Positions 1-12,098 of a stretch of DNA of 64,000 nucleotides are shown piece by piece. The position numbers and the translations under genes were made by a program. Position 1 is the stretch's first letter, and each line of letters opens with the position of its first letter. The DNA is from Gordius sp. MW1 (Eukaryota > Nematomorpha > Gordioida > Gordea > Gordiidae): the NCBI GenBank assembly GCA_964036665.1, contig OZ038532.1:18193037-18257036 (forward strand), given 5' to 3'. Below the pieces are notes generated by a model. The model was not told the DNA's origin. It saw only the letters and a program-made list of their open reading frames with translations, and ran no database searches.

Positions 1-235
1 GCTTAAAGGTCATATGATATGGCGGAAATTGTTATATAATTTTCATTAAACTTGCCTTGCCTGATCTTAATCGTATTAAGTTTCAAGGTTTTTGTGCTTT
101 CATATCATTAATATTGTATATTATATTTATGCAGTTTATGGTTGATGATATTCATCAAATTGAATACGATATGTTTTTATATCAATTAAGCATGGTGATA
201 TGCTTAACTTTAATTGTTTAATACATTATTTTATA
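1..235. other. AT-rich spacer
   Basis: No open frame, RNA gene or clear repeat is seen before the first transposon. Confidence 0.5.
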
Positions 236-324
236 GTTCCAAACAGGGGCGTAGACAAGGGGGTAGAAAAACGGATAGTTTACCCCCTTGGCCAAAAATT
301 AATTTGTTTTATACGTTTTGGCAC

Positions 325-1053
325 TTAATAAAACCAAATTTGAAAAACTACCAGACCGATTTGGCTCAAAGTTTCACAGTTTATTTCCCATACTCCGGAG
401 CATGTTTTAAGATTTGTTCGAGCCAAATCGGTTCAGTAGTTTTCGAGGGGTTACGTTTTTTTGTTTTATACGTTGTTTTATACGTTTTGGCACTTAATAA
501 AACCAAATTTGGATAACTACCAGACCGATTTGGCTCAAAATTTCAGAGTTTATTCCCCATACTCCGGAGCATGTTTTAAGATTTGTTTGAGTCAAATCGG
601 GCCAGTAGTTTTTGAAGGGTCACGTTTTTTTGTTTTATACGTTTTGGCAATTAATAAAGACGTCATATGCTATGCAGTATAATATATGAAGCTTAAATGT
701 TTTATGGCTGCATAAAAATTTTCTTTCATATTAAATCAGGTCAGCCCCGTTAGCATATGAATGAACCAGAGGAATATAAACATTAGATTCTACAAAGTAT
801 TTTATGTCATGGTTATGCGTTTATTTTGTAGAAGAAACTTAAATTACATTTAAAACTCAGTGACATTTCTTTAAGGCTTATGCTAAACTTTACCATAAAT
901 TATTTGGGTTATATCTGTACTGCGTTATGAATATTTTATGTTTTTAGTCAATTATTCATAGAGTGTAAGTCTACAGCCATTAGAAACACTTAAAAAGTGA
1001 TACTGCAAAATGCAAAAATAAATGGCAAAACAACGTTTGCCGGGTTCATCTAG
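325..1053 (+). mobile_element. Helitron-like insert, first copy
   Basis: The sequence ends with a hairpin (GGCAAA...TTTGCC, about 1024-1041) followed by a short spacer and CTAG at 1050-1053 before T, the classic Helitron 3' terminus. Internal repeats contain CCAGACCGATTTGGCTC and its near-inverse GAGCCAAATCGG. The 5' boundary is uncertain; the start given is where the repeats become clear. No transposase is encoded. Confidence 0.6.
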
Positions 1054-1489
1054 TCTTATATATAAAAATGAAAAATACCAGACCGATTTGGCTCAAAATT
1101 TCTTAGTTTATTCCTGACACTCCGGAGCATGTTTTAAGATTTGTTTGAGCCAAATCGGTCCAGTAGTTTTCGAGAACAGTTTAGCGCCTGATTCTCAACT
1201 TTTTTGGAAAACTACCAATCCGATTTGGCTCAAAATTTCACAGTTTATTCCTGACACTCCGGAGCATGTTTTAAGATTGTTCGAGCCAAATGCAAATCGG
1301 TCCAGTAGTTTTCGAGTCATCGTACGCCTTGCACTGTATACGGAAATAGAACAATAGAAGTAGAACATATAGACATCAAACTTTATTTTTACTTCAATAA
1401 CCGCTTTATCATCATATATGCCCTAAAATTCCAACATAATTTAATACACCCGGGTAAATGGCAAAACAACGTTTGCCGGGTTCATCTAG
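1054..1489 (+). mobile_element. Helitron-like insert, second copy in tandem
   Basis: It starts TCTTATATATAAAAATG directly after the CTAG of the preceding copy and ends with the same hairpin and CTAG at 1486-1489 before T. It has the 5' TC and 3' CTAG ends of a non-autonomous Helitron, 436 bp long, with the same internal CCAGACCGATTTGG repeats and no coding capacity. Confidence 0.65.
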
Positions 1490-1502
1490 TTAATAATATT
1501 AT

Positions 1503-1590
1503 ATTGGTAAATAGAAAAATAAGCCCTTCGGGCGTAGCTGGGGGCTTCGTCCCCAGACCCCCATCTCCTCGGGGGCTCCGCCTTATAAAT
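1503..1590. repeat. GC-rich palindromic cluster
   Basis: A short GC-rich island in AT-rich surroundings made of nested hairpins: GCCCTTCGGGC, GGGGGCTTCGTCCCC, and a CCCCC/GGGGG pair around ATCTCCTC. It looks like a mobile GC cluster. It lies inside the 244-1666 composite. Confidence 0.5.
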
Positions 1591-1674
1591 AATTTATTGA
1601 AATAAAAATGTTTTTATAAAATTGGAAAATTTCTACCCCTTTGAGAAAATCCTGGCTACGCCCCTGGTTCCAAA

Positions 1675-2044
1675 CATTAGTGGCGTTGTTATTTTATTAA
1701 ATAAAATGTGAAGAATGGAAATATTTGAAATACTTCGAACTAGAGACTCATCATTTGACAAATCTTTGATCGTGCATCGGGCCTCACAGTAGTGCATCAA
1801 TGACAAAATAATATAAAAAAGTAAGGGCCCGTATAATTTAAATTATTTTAACACTTTCCCTCCAACTCATCTATTAGTTCGACAAGAGTAGTAAATAGTA
1901 CCACCTTTAATATTGCAACTAGGTAGTTTCTTATTAAGATGATGTCTGAAAAAAGTGCTTATAGCTTTATTGAAAACACTAAATCTAATTTACCTCGGGG
2001 TTTTGTTTATACTAAATAGTAATAATGTTACATATCAAAATATA
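1675..2044. other. Spacer, nothing recognised
   Basis: AT-rich sequence between two transposons with no supported gene. Confidence 0.4.
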
Positions 2045-2052
2045 GGTCGACC

Positions 2053-2156
2053 CATGGGCATACGCAGGGGGGGGGGCAGTAGTCGAGACCTTTTTTTGCT
2101 CTCAGGGGAAAAAATTTCTGCCCCCCCCCCTAATTCAAAACCTGGGTACGCCCAGG
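2053..2156. mobile_element. MITE, GGCGTAGCCAGG family
   Basis: About 104 bp with poly-G/poly-C core. Left end CATGGGCATACGCAGG, right end CCTGGGTACGCCCAGG. Flanks GGTCGACC (2045-2052) and GGTTGACC (2157-2164) agree at 7 of 8 positions, consistent with an aged 8-bp target duplication. Confidence 0.7.
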
Positions 2157-2399
2157 GGTTGACCCCAGTTTTGGCTAGGTATAAAACCCCTAATTTAATC
2201 ACTATCTCATCAGTGCGACCTAAAATGTTTAGTATTTGAATGATTACAACTTATGTGACCCTTCTGAGGAAATTGCCAGGGCAGTAGAGTTAATCCGAGA
2301 TCTTGAATCCTTTTTGAACCATAAATTTAACATTTCCATACTCGAATACTTCAATACTAGAACATAAAATTTTTCACCATTTTTTCACCTTTGTTTAAA

Positions 2400-3430
2400 G
2401 AGAATAATAGCTTAACCCACCTGGGATCTTTAGTAGGTGACCAAGTCGCTTTAAAGGATTTTACAAAATTGTTTAATTATTCTTATTTTAAAAATAAACT
2501 TTATAAAACCCTACCCAAACATCATGTTTTCTACATTATCAAAAACAAATAACATCTCAAACATTCAACGCTTTGGCTGTATTCCGACTGCCAGAGATTT
2601 TAAAGAGTAAACAATGCTACCTTCTATTAATTATTTTCTCCTGCCTCCAAGCTGCACCGCCCACCAAAGATGGCGGTTTATGTATACGTCCGATTGCTTC
2701 CATTTCATTAACAGCAATTATCTTTTATTTTAAGTTTGTCTATGAAAGTGACACGTTCCTATATTTAGCAAGACCATCCTTCGTACTAGCTCTAGATGTC
2801 TGATCTGCCAATCTTAATACAGGATCCCCATTTCCCACCACAGCCTCTAGACTTCGTTGATTAGCTGTGATATTTTCTAGGATTTTGCTTTAAAATCTTT
2901 GGTTTTTGGTTGATCGGTCCCTGTGTTGTTTAAGTTTATCCTAGATTGCATTTAGGATTTCAGGAACCCTCACACTCTATAGCTCTGAGATTGGAAGTAC
3001 ATTTTACCAAAAGGGGTACCTGCCAAAATAGTTCCCAACTGGTGGATTATTTAAGGCATTTATTGCCTCTTGAGCAGATTCAAATATTTGAGACACAGTT
3101 AATTACTCCCCCATCCATGCCGTCTAAGAAAGTTAATCTTCCGTTCGATTAAAGCATTTTGATTCTTTGTTGGTAGGAAGATTGCAACCCGACGGCTCTG
3201 CAAAATTAGGATTTTACCTATATGGAAATTTTCGTCTCTATTAACCAAAACTAGAATGTGCTAACCTTGGCAAAGGACAGCAAAATGGCCAAATGCCAGG
3301 CCTTTTCCCACCCAAATTTTTTATCTAGAGTGTAGCCTAGCCTCTGGCATCAGATCCCGCTCAATTAAATTCAAAGAAATGGGCAGGCGATGCCTGGTTT
3401 CAGAATATTCCACAAGCTTTTTTAATTTGA
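2400..3430 (-). pseudogene. Possible decayed coding segment, unidentified
   Basis: This stretch is less AT-rich than its surroundings. Read on the minus strand it has several open stretches separated by stops and frame changes (for example about 45 codons near 3240-3105 and about 40 codons near 2885-2750). I do not recognise the protein. It could be an old transposon or viral-like remnant, or chance. No function is proposed. Confidence 0.25.
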
Positions 3431-4013
3431 ACAAAAAAATGTATATTCTTATCGCAAAGTTAAATTACAAATCTATCGCCGATAGTTCTTCTCCCATACT
3501 ATATTTTTGATGCGTTAAAGCTATAATATAAATTATATTTTCGCTTTTTGTATTATTTTTTTATCTATTTGTTATAATTATATTTTTAACTTCCAATTAA
3601 TCGATTATATTTGAAAAAGATTATTCTAAACTAACCAAATTGCATATAATATACATAATGAAATCAAAAATGTAATTAACATCTAATTTTAACCATATTG
3701 ATATACTACTAACCATATCCACATAATAAAAGGTTAATAATAGCTCGTATCTTTTTACAATTATGCTTGAATTTATAAGTTTAATTTAATATTAGCTTTC
3801 ATGAAAAGTTATTAATAAAATCTCTCATTATTGATCTATATACAGATAAAAATTATTCCCAACCACATATCTTAGCCACCGAATGAACGGCTTATGAATT
3901 CCGCTTTTTTAAAACTTTGCATTTTAATATTTAGAATTAAAAAAATTATGCTCTGGATGTTATGGCAAAAAAGATAAAAAGTATAGGTTTATTTATATAA
4001 TGTGTGATGTAAA

Positions 4014-4176
4014 CATGGGCGTAGCCAAGAGGGGAGGGCAGAGAGGGGCGACTGCCCCCCTCTAAATCCAAAAATTTGCTAAAATTTATTAATAATGGCT
4101 AAAATTTCAAAAAATGATCATTTGGCCCCTCCCTAAATCATTGTTTCTCCCTCTTCCAATGCCGGCTACGCCCATA
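4014..4176. mobile_element. MITE, GGCGTAGCCAGG family
   Basis: 163 bp element. Left end CATGGGCGTAGCCAAG, right end GCCGGCTACGCCCATA. Exact 8-bp target duplication GATGTAAA at 4006-4013 and 4177-4184. Confidence 0.85.
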
Positions 4177-4184
4177 GATGTAAA

Positions 4185-5488
4185 TTCGGAAGGGCGTAAA
4201 GTAGGTTATGTTAAGGGCAATTTTTTTTATAAACATAAATGTATAAGCCTTTTTTCATTGGGGGCGGGGGCGAGGAGCAGTTCCTACAAAAATATTTGCC
4301 AATTATTCGATTTAATCAATATTATACTTATACCGCGGTTCATGTAAAAAAATTAATTAACATTTTGCGATGTCAATCATATCAATGTAGTCGCGGTAAA
4401 TTTAAACTTGTAAAAATCGATATTCTAATTGTACACAATACATTAAACACACTATCACAATTAAAATGTTTCACATAATGACAATCATTTGCAACAAATT
4501 ATATTTCTGCATATATATTATTATTGTATTACTATTATTATTAATATCATTATTTATTATCCTATCATATCATCGATAGAATAAGAGCAGATTTAAACAT
4601 AGGATTCATATACTAATTTTCAAATCAATTTGTAAAGCAAATTTGTTATATAAAACCATAAAAAGCTTAAGCGACAGCTCCTTCCCTGCCAAAACATCAT
4701 TGTTACCGTTTTAAGATTACTATGATTCGACTTAAAATTAATATAAAATAAATTATAATAATTTTAATCAAATGGGTATGCGCTTATAGGGGCAAAGGAA
4801 GTGCTACTCATTTTTCCACATCAATTTTTAATATAAAGAAACTAAGAACTAAATATATCCTCATTGAGTTACCAACCCATTTAAACCTATAATGTGTTAA
4901 AATTTAGAAATATATCGATAGTGTATCCTAAAAATTAATTAGATTTGTCTTATAAACAAATGAGTGAGGATGAGTAGAAGGCAATCTATAAGTCCATTTT
5001 TAATGAAGGAGAATAAATTTTGAAAAGGATGTTTCTCCATTCTGGTCCATCTCCCAATTAATTTTATTAGTTAAAGTGTTTTAAAGCTATGATGTTACCT
5101 CCCTAACCCTTACATTATAAAAAATAACCTGTTCTGAATTTAAATTTCAAGAATGTACGTAATGATATAAGTATTTGGCAGTAGTACAAGTTGTGTTAAT
5201 GCAGATAACATACTATATGTGTATTATCAATAAAAAAACAATGAGATATAGGAGTTTATAAAAAAGAAGTAAGGTAAATAAAGAATCATTAATTTAAAAT
5301 ACTAAAATTTTTTGGCATCGTAGTATATTAATTCCAGAATACTTTATTTAAAAATAGAGATCAATCTATGAACTCTGTGATGATTTATCACACTTTTCAC
5401 AATTTAATGTGATAATTTTAAAATCTCCTATAACGCACTATTTAATAAACTGCTTTAAAACATTGAATTTAAAATCATAGAAACCTAT
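4185..5488. other. AT-rich spacer
   Basis: About 1.3 kb of AT-rich sequence with scattered stops in all frames and no repeat or gene that I can support. Confidence 0.4.
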
Positions 5489-6289
5489 TAGGGGAGACCG
5501 GGGCTGTATGTAGCTCGGGCTATACTTATCTTCTCAAATAATTTCCATGTTATTAATTTGTACCCAGTCAACTTTATGTTCAAAATGTACTTTATAAAGG
5601 CGCATTTCAGACTTAAAATTTTTTTGCAAAAAATTATATAGGGAAAAAGTTAGAGTGAATAAGGTTTTTCGGGGCTAAAAGCTCCTTTTTCTAATTTTTC
5701 TATTTTGCTAATAACTTTAAAACTATTTAATCTCTAAGCTCGAAACTAATTTTAGGTAAAAACGTATAAATTTTTCTATAAAATCTACTCGGAATAAATA
5801 ATTTTGTTGAGGATGACTATTTTAAAACAACTCGCAAAAAAATATTTTAGACGTGGGGATATTGAGAGTGGGGCTATAATTATCTCTAATTCATTCATAC
5901 ATTAAAAATGGTGCAAACTTACAAATGTAAAACAAATTTGTACGAGATAATGAAATGAAAATAAACAAGTATTTAATCAATATATGGTCAAATTTGTTAA
6001 GGTTAGGTATTTGGCTTATCAAATGGCAGTACAATTTAATTTATCAATGCCTAATTCATGGGTAGAATATGAATAAGCAGGTGCTGATTGGTTTTCATCT
6101 TTTATTCAAAGACCTGATCTCAGTAAGGACTCTAGAACCAACATGATATTATATTAATATGCAATAAATTTTAATTCCATTTAATGATTGTCAAGTTTAT
6201 GTGACATATTTATATTAATAAAGCATTTAAATCAATGATTTCAACATAACAATCTCTGTAAAAACACATTTAATTTATAAATTTGTTTA

Positions 6290-6535
6290 TGAAGCTTTAT
6301 AAGCTATAAAAGACAAACTTAATATTTAACAATATTATAAATTATCATATAAAACTTTATAAGCTATAAAAGACAAACTTTTAATATCTAGCAATATTAT
6401 AATTTATTATATGAAACTTTATAGCTTTAAAAAACAAACTTATAATATTGTAGCAATTATAAATTATTGTATGAAACTATATATGTTATGAAAGATAAAC
6501 TTTTACTATTTTAGCAATTATAAATTATTATTATA
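6290..6535 (+). repeat. Minisatellite, four ~65-bp units
   Basis: Four consecutive diverged copies of a unit with a core close to ATGAAACTTTATAAGCTAT, then AAAGACAAACTT and AGCAATTATAAATTAT. It lies inside the pogo-like element just before its residual coding tail. Confidence 0.7.
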
Positions 6536-6738
6536 TGATACTTGATATCCTATTCAAAACAAATCAATTACAAAAGTTACAAATTAATTTGTCTAAAAAT
6601 AGTTGCATAATTTGTGCCAAAGACTATAAGAAAAATCATCAGAACAAAGATTGGTTTGCATGTAAAAGTTGCTCCACGTGGGCACATGGATCATGTTGCA
6701 ATAATGATTTTTTTATATGTCACAATTCTAAACAATAA
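6535..6738 (+). pseudogene. Transposase C-terminal zinc-binding tail remnant
   Basis: A 67-codon open frame holding a C-x2-C ... W-x2-C-x2-C-x3-W-x-H-x2-C pattern with a later C, a small PHD-like zinc-binding arrangement. Similar Cys/His tails end several DDE transposases of pogo/Tigger type. It sits about 340 bp inside the right end of the TIR element at 5491-7075, where a transposase C-terminus belongs. The rest of the enzyme, including its DDE triad, is not visible. The frame opens with an in-frame ATG that is probably not a genuine start. Confidence 0.5.
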
Positions 6739-7077
6739 ATAAGTATTTTAAACAATATGTGTTGGTTATATTTTTGTTATTTTAGTAGTTGTATTTGTAT
6801 AAATCAAAGGTTTAAAAATTTTTAAATACAAAATAACACAAAGGATTATATAGCCCCGCTTATGGATATGAATAACCCCGTACATTTTTTTAATTTCTAG
6901 AAATTGCGTTTTTTTAAACTATCTGGCATAAAAAGTATTGATCGTTATGGTATAAAAAAATTTTTCAACATAGAATTAGTGAATAAGAACATATTTATAA
7001 AATTTTTTTTTAAAAAAAGCTTAAACTTAGTTACCTAGGGGCAATATTTTTAATGGCTACGATAGCCCCGGTCCCTA

Positions 7078-8625
7078 CATAGTATTAAAACTATAATTAG
7101 GCGATATCTATCATTGTTGTTGCAAAAAAGATTTTGTTCTATAAATGATATGCGATAAAGAACAAATGAAACAAATTTTAGATTAAAAAGAGGGGGGGTA
7201 GGATTCTTACCACTGCCCCTTAGCTACGCTCATGTGCTAATTATTCTGGTAATAGGAAGTTTTTCTTTTAATAAACTTTGCTTTAGTTCATATATTACAA
7301 TGGTGGAACCGGAAATTATCTTTAATGGCAATATAGGTCAACCCGTAAAAAGCTTAAATCAAGGTAATTATTTATAAAGTTACTTTTATATAACACATTA
7401 TTAAATAGTTTTGATTGGTGTTTGCAAAAAATTTGTTTTCTAATTTTGTTATATCTAATGTTTATTAATATATATTATTTCTATTTTTTTTGTTGGCTTA
7501 GTTGCCTATAGGATAATATTAGCCTTAAAGTCAGTTTGATTTTCTATATAATTTTTTTTAAATAAATTTAAAACTATATTCAAGATTAAGTTTCATGATA
7601 ATATAGTCTTTAGGTTGACAATAGCAGCTATTACTATTGATTCACTCGGATGGTTTTGGATGTGTATTATCCCTATTATGAGTAATTTTAGATTAGGCTA
7701 GATTATTTAGATCTATTGATAGATTACATATATTTCTCGTGTAAATGAGGTCATTAATAACTTTATTCATGTTCGCCTCTATTTATCTATAGAAAAAAGA
7801 GAAATAGTTGAAAAAACTTGTAGCTATTATTTTAGTATTTTTCAAATCCCCCATTTCTGACCTTATAAATGCTAATTTTTGAACTTGTAAAATTTAACAA
7901 TTTTAATAAACTTTCGCATTTACATTTACATTTTAACGCGAGTTATATCGATACATTGCAACATATAAATTTACATCAAGGAATATGAAATAATAAGCGT
8001 TTTTGGCACCACGATTATAATATAATATACTTATTTTAACCAAATAATTGAGTATGAGGGTAATGTGGTTAATTAAGTGGCTTTCATTACCGCATATAAA
8101 GCTTATAGCACAAAATTAAGTTTTAACTATAGATAGGACCAATGTCAATTATCTAAAAAGCTTTTATGTAATTTAAAATCTATTAAAGCGCAATTGGATA
8201 AATAATTAATGTCGTAACGAAACCCAATATCTCCTTTGATATTGGGGGAACGAATTGCTATTAAAAAAAGTAGCTAAAAGAGTCGTTCCATTTGCAAGTT
8301 TTAAATTTTCGGCTTTATATGAATTATTTATAACAATTGAGGCAAAACTTAATATGACAAAGAAAATTTTAATTAAAATAGCTCCAGCAAATGGGTGGAT
8401 AATAGCATTAGATAATCAACATTTAACTGTATGAATATATATATGGCCTCATTATGAATGAAAATTGATACTAAATATGTATGAAACTATAAAATGTAGA
8501 AACGACTGTAAAAAAAGTTTTAAATACATCTTGTAATGCCGCAAAAAAATGTGCGCATGCGACATTTATACACTTGTTATTAAATATGAGAAAATTTATA
8601 ATATAGCTTCAAACTTATATATTTA
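7078..8625. other. AT-rich spacer with one MITE end
   Basis: No gene seen. A right-end fragment of the GGCGTAGCCAGG family (a G-run, then TTAGCTACGCTCATG) lies at about 7190-7234. Confidence 0.4.
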
Positions 8626-8633
8626 CATCTGGA

Positions 8634-8799
8634 CATGGGCGTAGCCAGGGGGGCGCCCCCCCCCTAAATGACAAAAAAAATTTCAATATAAAAACCCTTC
8701 AAAATTAAAAAATTGATGTTTTGCCCCCCCCCCCCCCAATTGAACATAAAATTTTTTTGCCCCCCCCCCTTCCTAATACAAAACCTGGCTACGCCCATG
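8634..8799. mobile_element. MITE, GGCGTAGCCAGG family
   Basis: 166 bp. Ends CATGGGCGTAGCCAGG and CCTGGCTACGCCCATG are exact inverted repeats of 16 bp. Flanks CATCTGGA (8626-8633) and AATCTGGA (8800-8807) match at 7 of 8 positions. The core contains long C-runs. Confidence 0.85.
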
Positions 8800-9025
8800 A
8801 ATCTGGAAGTCTATTAAAATCTATATCATGAAAATATCTAAATACTGTTTATTTTTATTAGACCCTTAACTATCAAAGGTTTTAGGATAAACGCTTGAAT
8901 AAACCAAATTAAGCTGTTAACAGATTCAATAAGTTACTTAGTATAACCTAAAAGAACAAATGAAAATAGGTCTGATAGGGGTATTAAGAAATAAAAGTAT
9001 TCTTAAATATTTAGAAAAAAATTAC

Positions 9026-9188
9026 CTGTCAATAAATATGCCATGGACAAAGACACTATAAAGAAATTTGTGGTAGTGTGTAATTTTTTCTTGCTAATAA
9101 TTATCCATATTGCCGTTATGTTTGAGAATGATATTAAGGATGCTATCAAGCAATATAATCCAACTAAAAATGAATCATTCGGAGTCAT
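9026..9188 (-). CDS. GPCR-like first exon (TM1 to start of TM2), partial
   Basis: The minus-strand frame begins with ATG at 9188 and runs 54 codons to a good donor (ACAG/GTAATT, exon end 9026, phase 1). It encodes a hydrophobic TM1 containing an Asn at the place of the conserved N1.50, a short basic loop (SKKKLHTTTN), and an opening TM2 (NFFIVSLSMAYLLTG) that fits class A rhodopsin-like receptors. The normally near-invariant Asp of TM2 (LAxADLL) is replaced by Tyr. No further receptor exons (TM3 with DRY, TM6, TM7 NPxxY) were found at lower coordinates, so the rest may lie outside the window or be lost. It may be a real 5' exon of an atypical receptor or an exon fossil. Confidence 0.45.
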
Positions 9189-12098
9189 CTTGTGATTTCA
9201 ATTTTTTTAAAATAAATATTTAATATTTTATAATAGATTTTCGCGATTTGTTAATCATAAAATTTAAAACAATAGGAACGATAAAAATGCAATATTTTAA
9301 GCCATTGTGTGAAAATTAAAAATTAATGAAAAATTCGATTAGAAGTGTATATAATTTTTTAATAATACTATAGACGAGTTTGGAGTGTAAATTATTCCCA
9401 ATATATGAAGTGTACCACCCTGTAGCGCTTTGTCAAAATCAATAAGTGTCCTCTTCCCAACCTTAATACCAATAACATAATTCATAAAACTAATCTCGAA
9501 AATTCATTTAAAATTGAAAATTAACTTAATGTAGCTTGAATATGAATTCCTAAGTTTTTTATCTAATCTTTATAATAATTGCAAATTTTAAGCCTGTAAG
9601 TGCTTTTAAAATGTTTATAAGGGTGAAATATTTTATACTAGATGTAATATTTTTGAACTTATTATTTATTACTCCTTTTATTAACAATAATAGGCCATTA
9701 TGTTTAATCCTTATGTATTTCCTACTTAGTCGATTCGGAAATGGGAAAAAGGTCGTTAGTTTTCTTTAAACCTTAGCTTTGGGGTTAATATGTGGGCAAT
9801 TAGCAAACATGACTATGTCATTTAGCTTATTGATTTGGAAAGTCAAACGCTAAATAGCAGATAAAATTTCAGAGTAACTTTTACTATTTATTCGAAAAAT
9901 TATAACAAGCCTTGGTACTCTCATTTGAACTCAATTAGTAGTGAATGTATTGATTATATTTATAACCTTCATTGGTCTTTCATTAGTTGAACTTAGATTA
10001 AAGGCAAATTAGAAACTATAAATTTTTAAGAATACTAAAATCCTCAAAATCATGAACTATTATGAGTAGCATATCAATGAAAGTTAATATCAAAGCCAAT
10101 CGTTTTTAAACTCATTGATACATATTCCTAACATATATAATTGCCGGCTTTAAATTATAAAATGAATTTTAATGCTATTAAAAATAAACGAAAGTCTCAA
10201 ACGACTATTGTAGAATATGAATTAAATGTGTGACAAAAATCTTGTATATATTATATAACCTTTGCAATCGTAATTCAAATTTTTATGGCTTTGATCCAAG
10301 TTCTAATCAGATTAAATTTAAGATTATTATCGGATAAGAAGAGGCAAGACGCTTTAACAACAATCCAATTCTTAAATCTTTAATTTAAAAGCTTTGTTTC
10401 AAATGGCGCATAATTTAGCAATGATTTAGGGAGGGTCAATATTAAAAATCTTTGGGAACTATATACTGATTTTGTTAAATATACAGGATTCTTTGGACCC
10501 TGGCCACAACTTCTATTATCAATTTACTGACCCGAAATCAAGGCTTAATTTCACGTATACCTGATCTGGAAGATGTTATATTTCATAAGCCTTTAAACAC
10601 TTATTATTAAACATTTTAAATTGAAATGAGGAGTTTTTTTTACGTAATTGTAACTTTTAAAGTTCCACAATATCTTAGTTCATTATCTAAATAAAATCAA
10701 TTATTGCCATAACAAGATAGAAGTTTAAAAAACATGCATATTGCCGATTATTTAAACAAATGTAATAAACTTTTATTAAATTAAAGTAACATTCTAACAC
10801 TTATAATAAAAAATGAATTTCATTCATCCATTATTTTTATTAGCCTCAACAACTCCTATTGATACACTTTTTCTTCTAAAATTGAATTAGAAAATTAATA
10901 CCGTCGGTATATCATTCGTGAAAACGCAATTATCATCAATTATAGTGTTAATCAATTTTTATTAATGTGTTGTCTTTCTTGATACAAGTAATTAAATGTA
11001 ATATTAATAATTAATTTAGAATAAATATGTGGTTTGTAGTAATTCATATAATCATTTTTAGATTAATTCCTCTATCCAGCCATAATTCAAGGCATATCAT
11101 AAAAAAAATTAGGCGTATTGTTTATTAATAAGTTCCTTCTGTCATATATATACGCTAAAAAATATTAAGGATATACAAGATACTTAGGTGTGAATATTAT
11201 AATAAAGCCAAGAAAACTTCATGTATTTTTCCCCAATCCTCCCATTGCAATTTATTGATTAATTCATACAGTATCCCCAAGACCAATTATAGCCTCTAAA
11301 AAAGTATGCCTCGCATGAGATCTTAGCATGATGTCGTAATATAAATTATTGACACCTAGTCTGCCATATATAAATAATTAATTTTTATTATTGCACAAAT
11401 TTGCGTCAGAATTTATTAAAATAAATTACTTTTTCGGTGGAACGAGCTTTTTTTGCAAAAATGTTACCCACAAATTTAATAAATTACAAAAATGGTACAA
11501 AAATTAGGTAACGGAAGACGATGTTCAAAGGGCGAGATTAGAATTTAGAGGTTATGGAATTAATTATATACTTAATATCCCATTATAAAGATTCTTAAAT
11601 TTGTTTTAGAGTAAAGATTGTGTATTTGAAAACTTTTAATTTAAAATTATTGTTAGATTGTACTTTTTGTCAAACATTATTATTTTAAAAAGTTTAAAAG
11701 GCTTATCATCAATCATCATATAATATAAAAGAACAAATTTAAAATATAAAATTTTTACTGATCTTAATCATTTATTTTAAAAAATTAAGGGTTAATAAAA
11801 CAACTAGATATTAAATTTATTTTTCATATATCATTCAACCGTCAACATCGTGCATTCTTTCTGTCTTTTTTTGTTGGCGATAATCTCCCTTTAAAAACGT
11901 TAAGGATTTAAAAAAGTGTCGATAAGCGAACTTAAAAACTGACGATATAAATCTTCATTTAGTCAGCCAATGTTTGTTTTATATTGTGTTATTCATTAAA
12001 AATTTTAAAAAATTTTGACAGGATGAAGGTTAAATTTGGACAAAACTTAATAAATTGTAAAAGTAAATATGATAGGTATCGATTAAGAGGTCCAAATC
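9189..12098. other. AT-rich spacer
   Basis: Nearly 3 kb of AT-rich sequence without a supported gene, RNA or repeat. If the GPCR-like exon is real this is its upstream region. Confidence 0.4.

Larger units (their letters stand above)
244..1666. mobile_element. MITE (GGCGTAGCCAGG family) with nested Helitrons
   Basis: The ends are inverted: CAGGGGCGTAGACAAGGGGG on the left and CCTGGCTACGCCCCTG on the right. An exact 8-bp duplication GTTCCAAA flanks them (236-243 and 1667-1674). An 8-bp duplication with CA/TG termini is characteristic of the hAT superfamily. The outer arms match the short elements at 25160 and 59121. The inside is filled with Helitron-like sequence carrying two Helitron 3' ends and internal repeats. 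Small open frames here are not genes. Confidence 0.8.
5491..7075 (+). mobile_element. pogo/Tc1-mariner-like element, decayed
   Basis: Imperfect inverted ends (GGGGAGACCGGGGCTGTATG on the left; the complement of TAGCCCCGGTCCC on the right) are bounded by TA on both sides (5489-5490, 7076-7077), the target duplication of Tc1/mariner/pogo elements. Near the right end an open frame (6535-6738) encodes a Cys/His-rich tail as found at the C-terminus of many pogo-type transposases. Most of the transposase is not readable. The superfamily call is an inference from the TA flanks and this tail. Confidence 0.6.

Noticed and set aside
1955..2239. 94-codon plus-strand frame
   Set aside because: It spans a MITE with poly-G and poly-C runs and has no domain.
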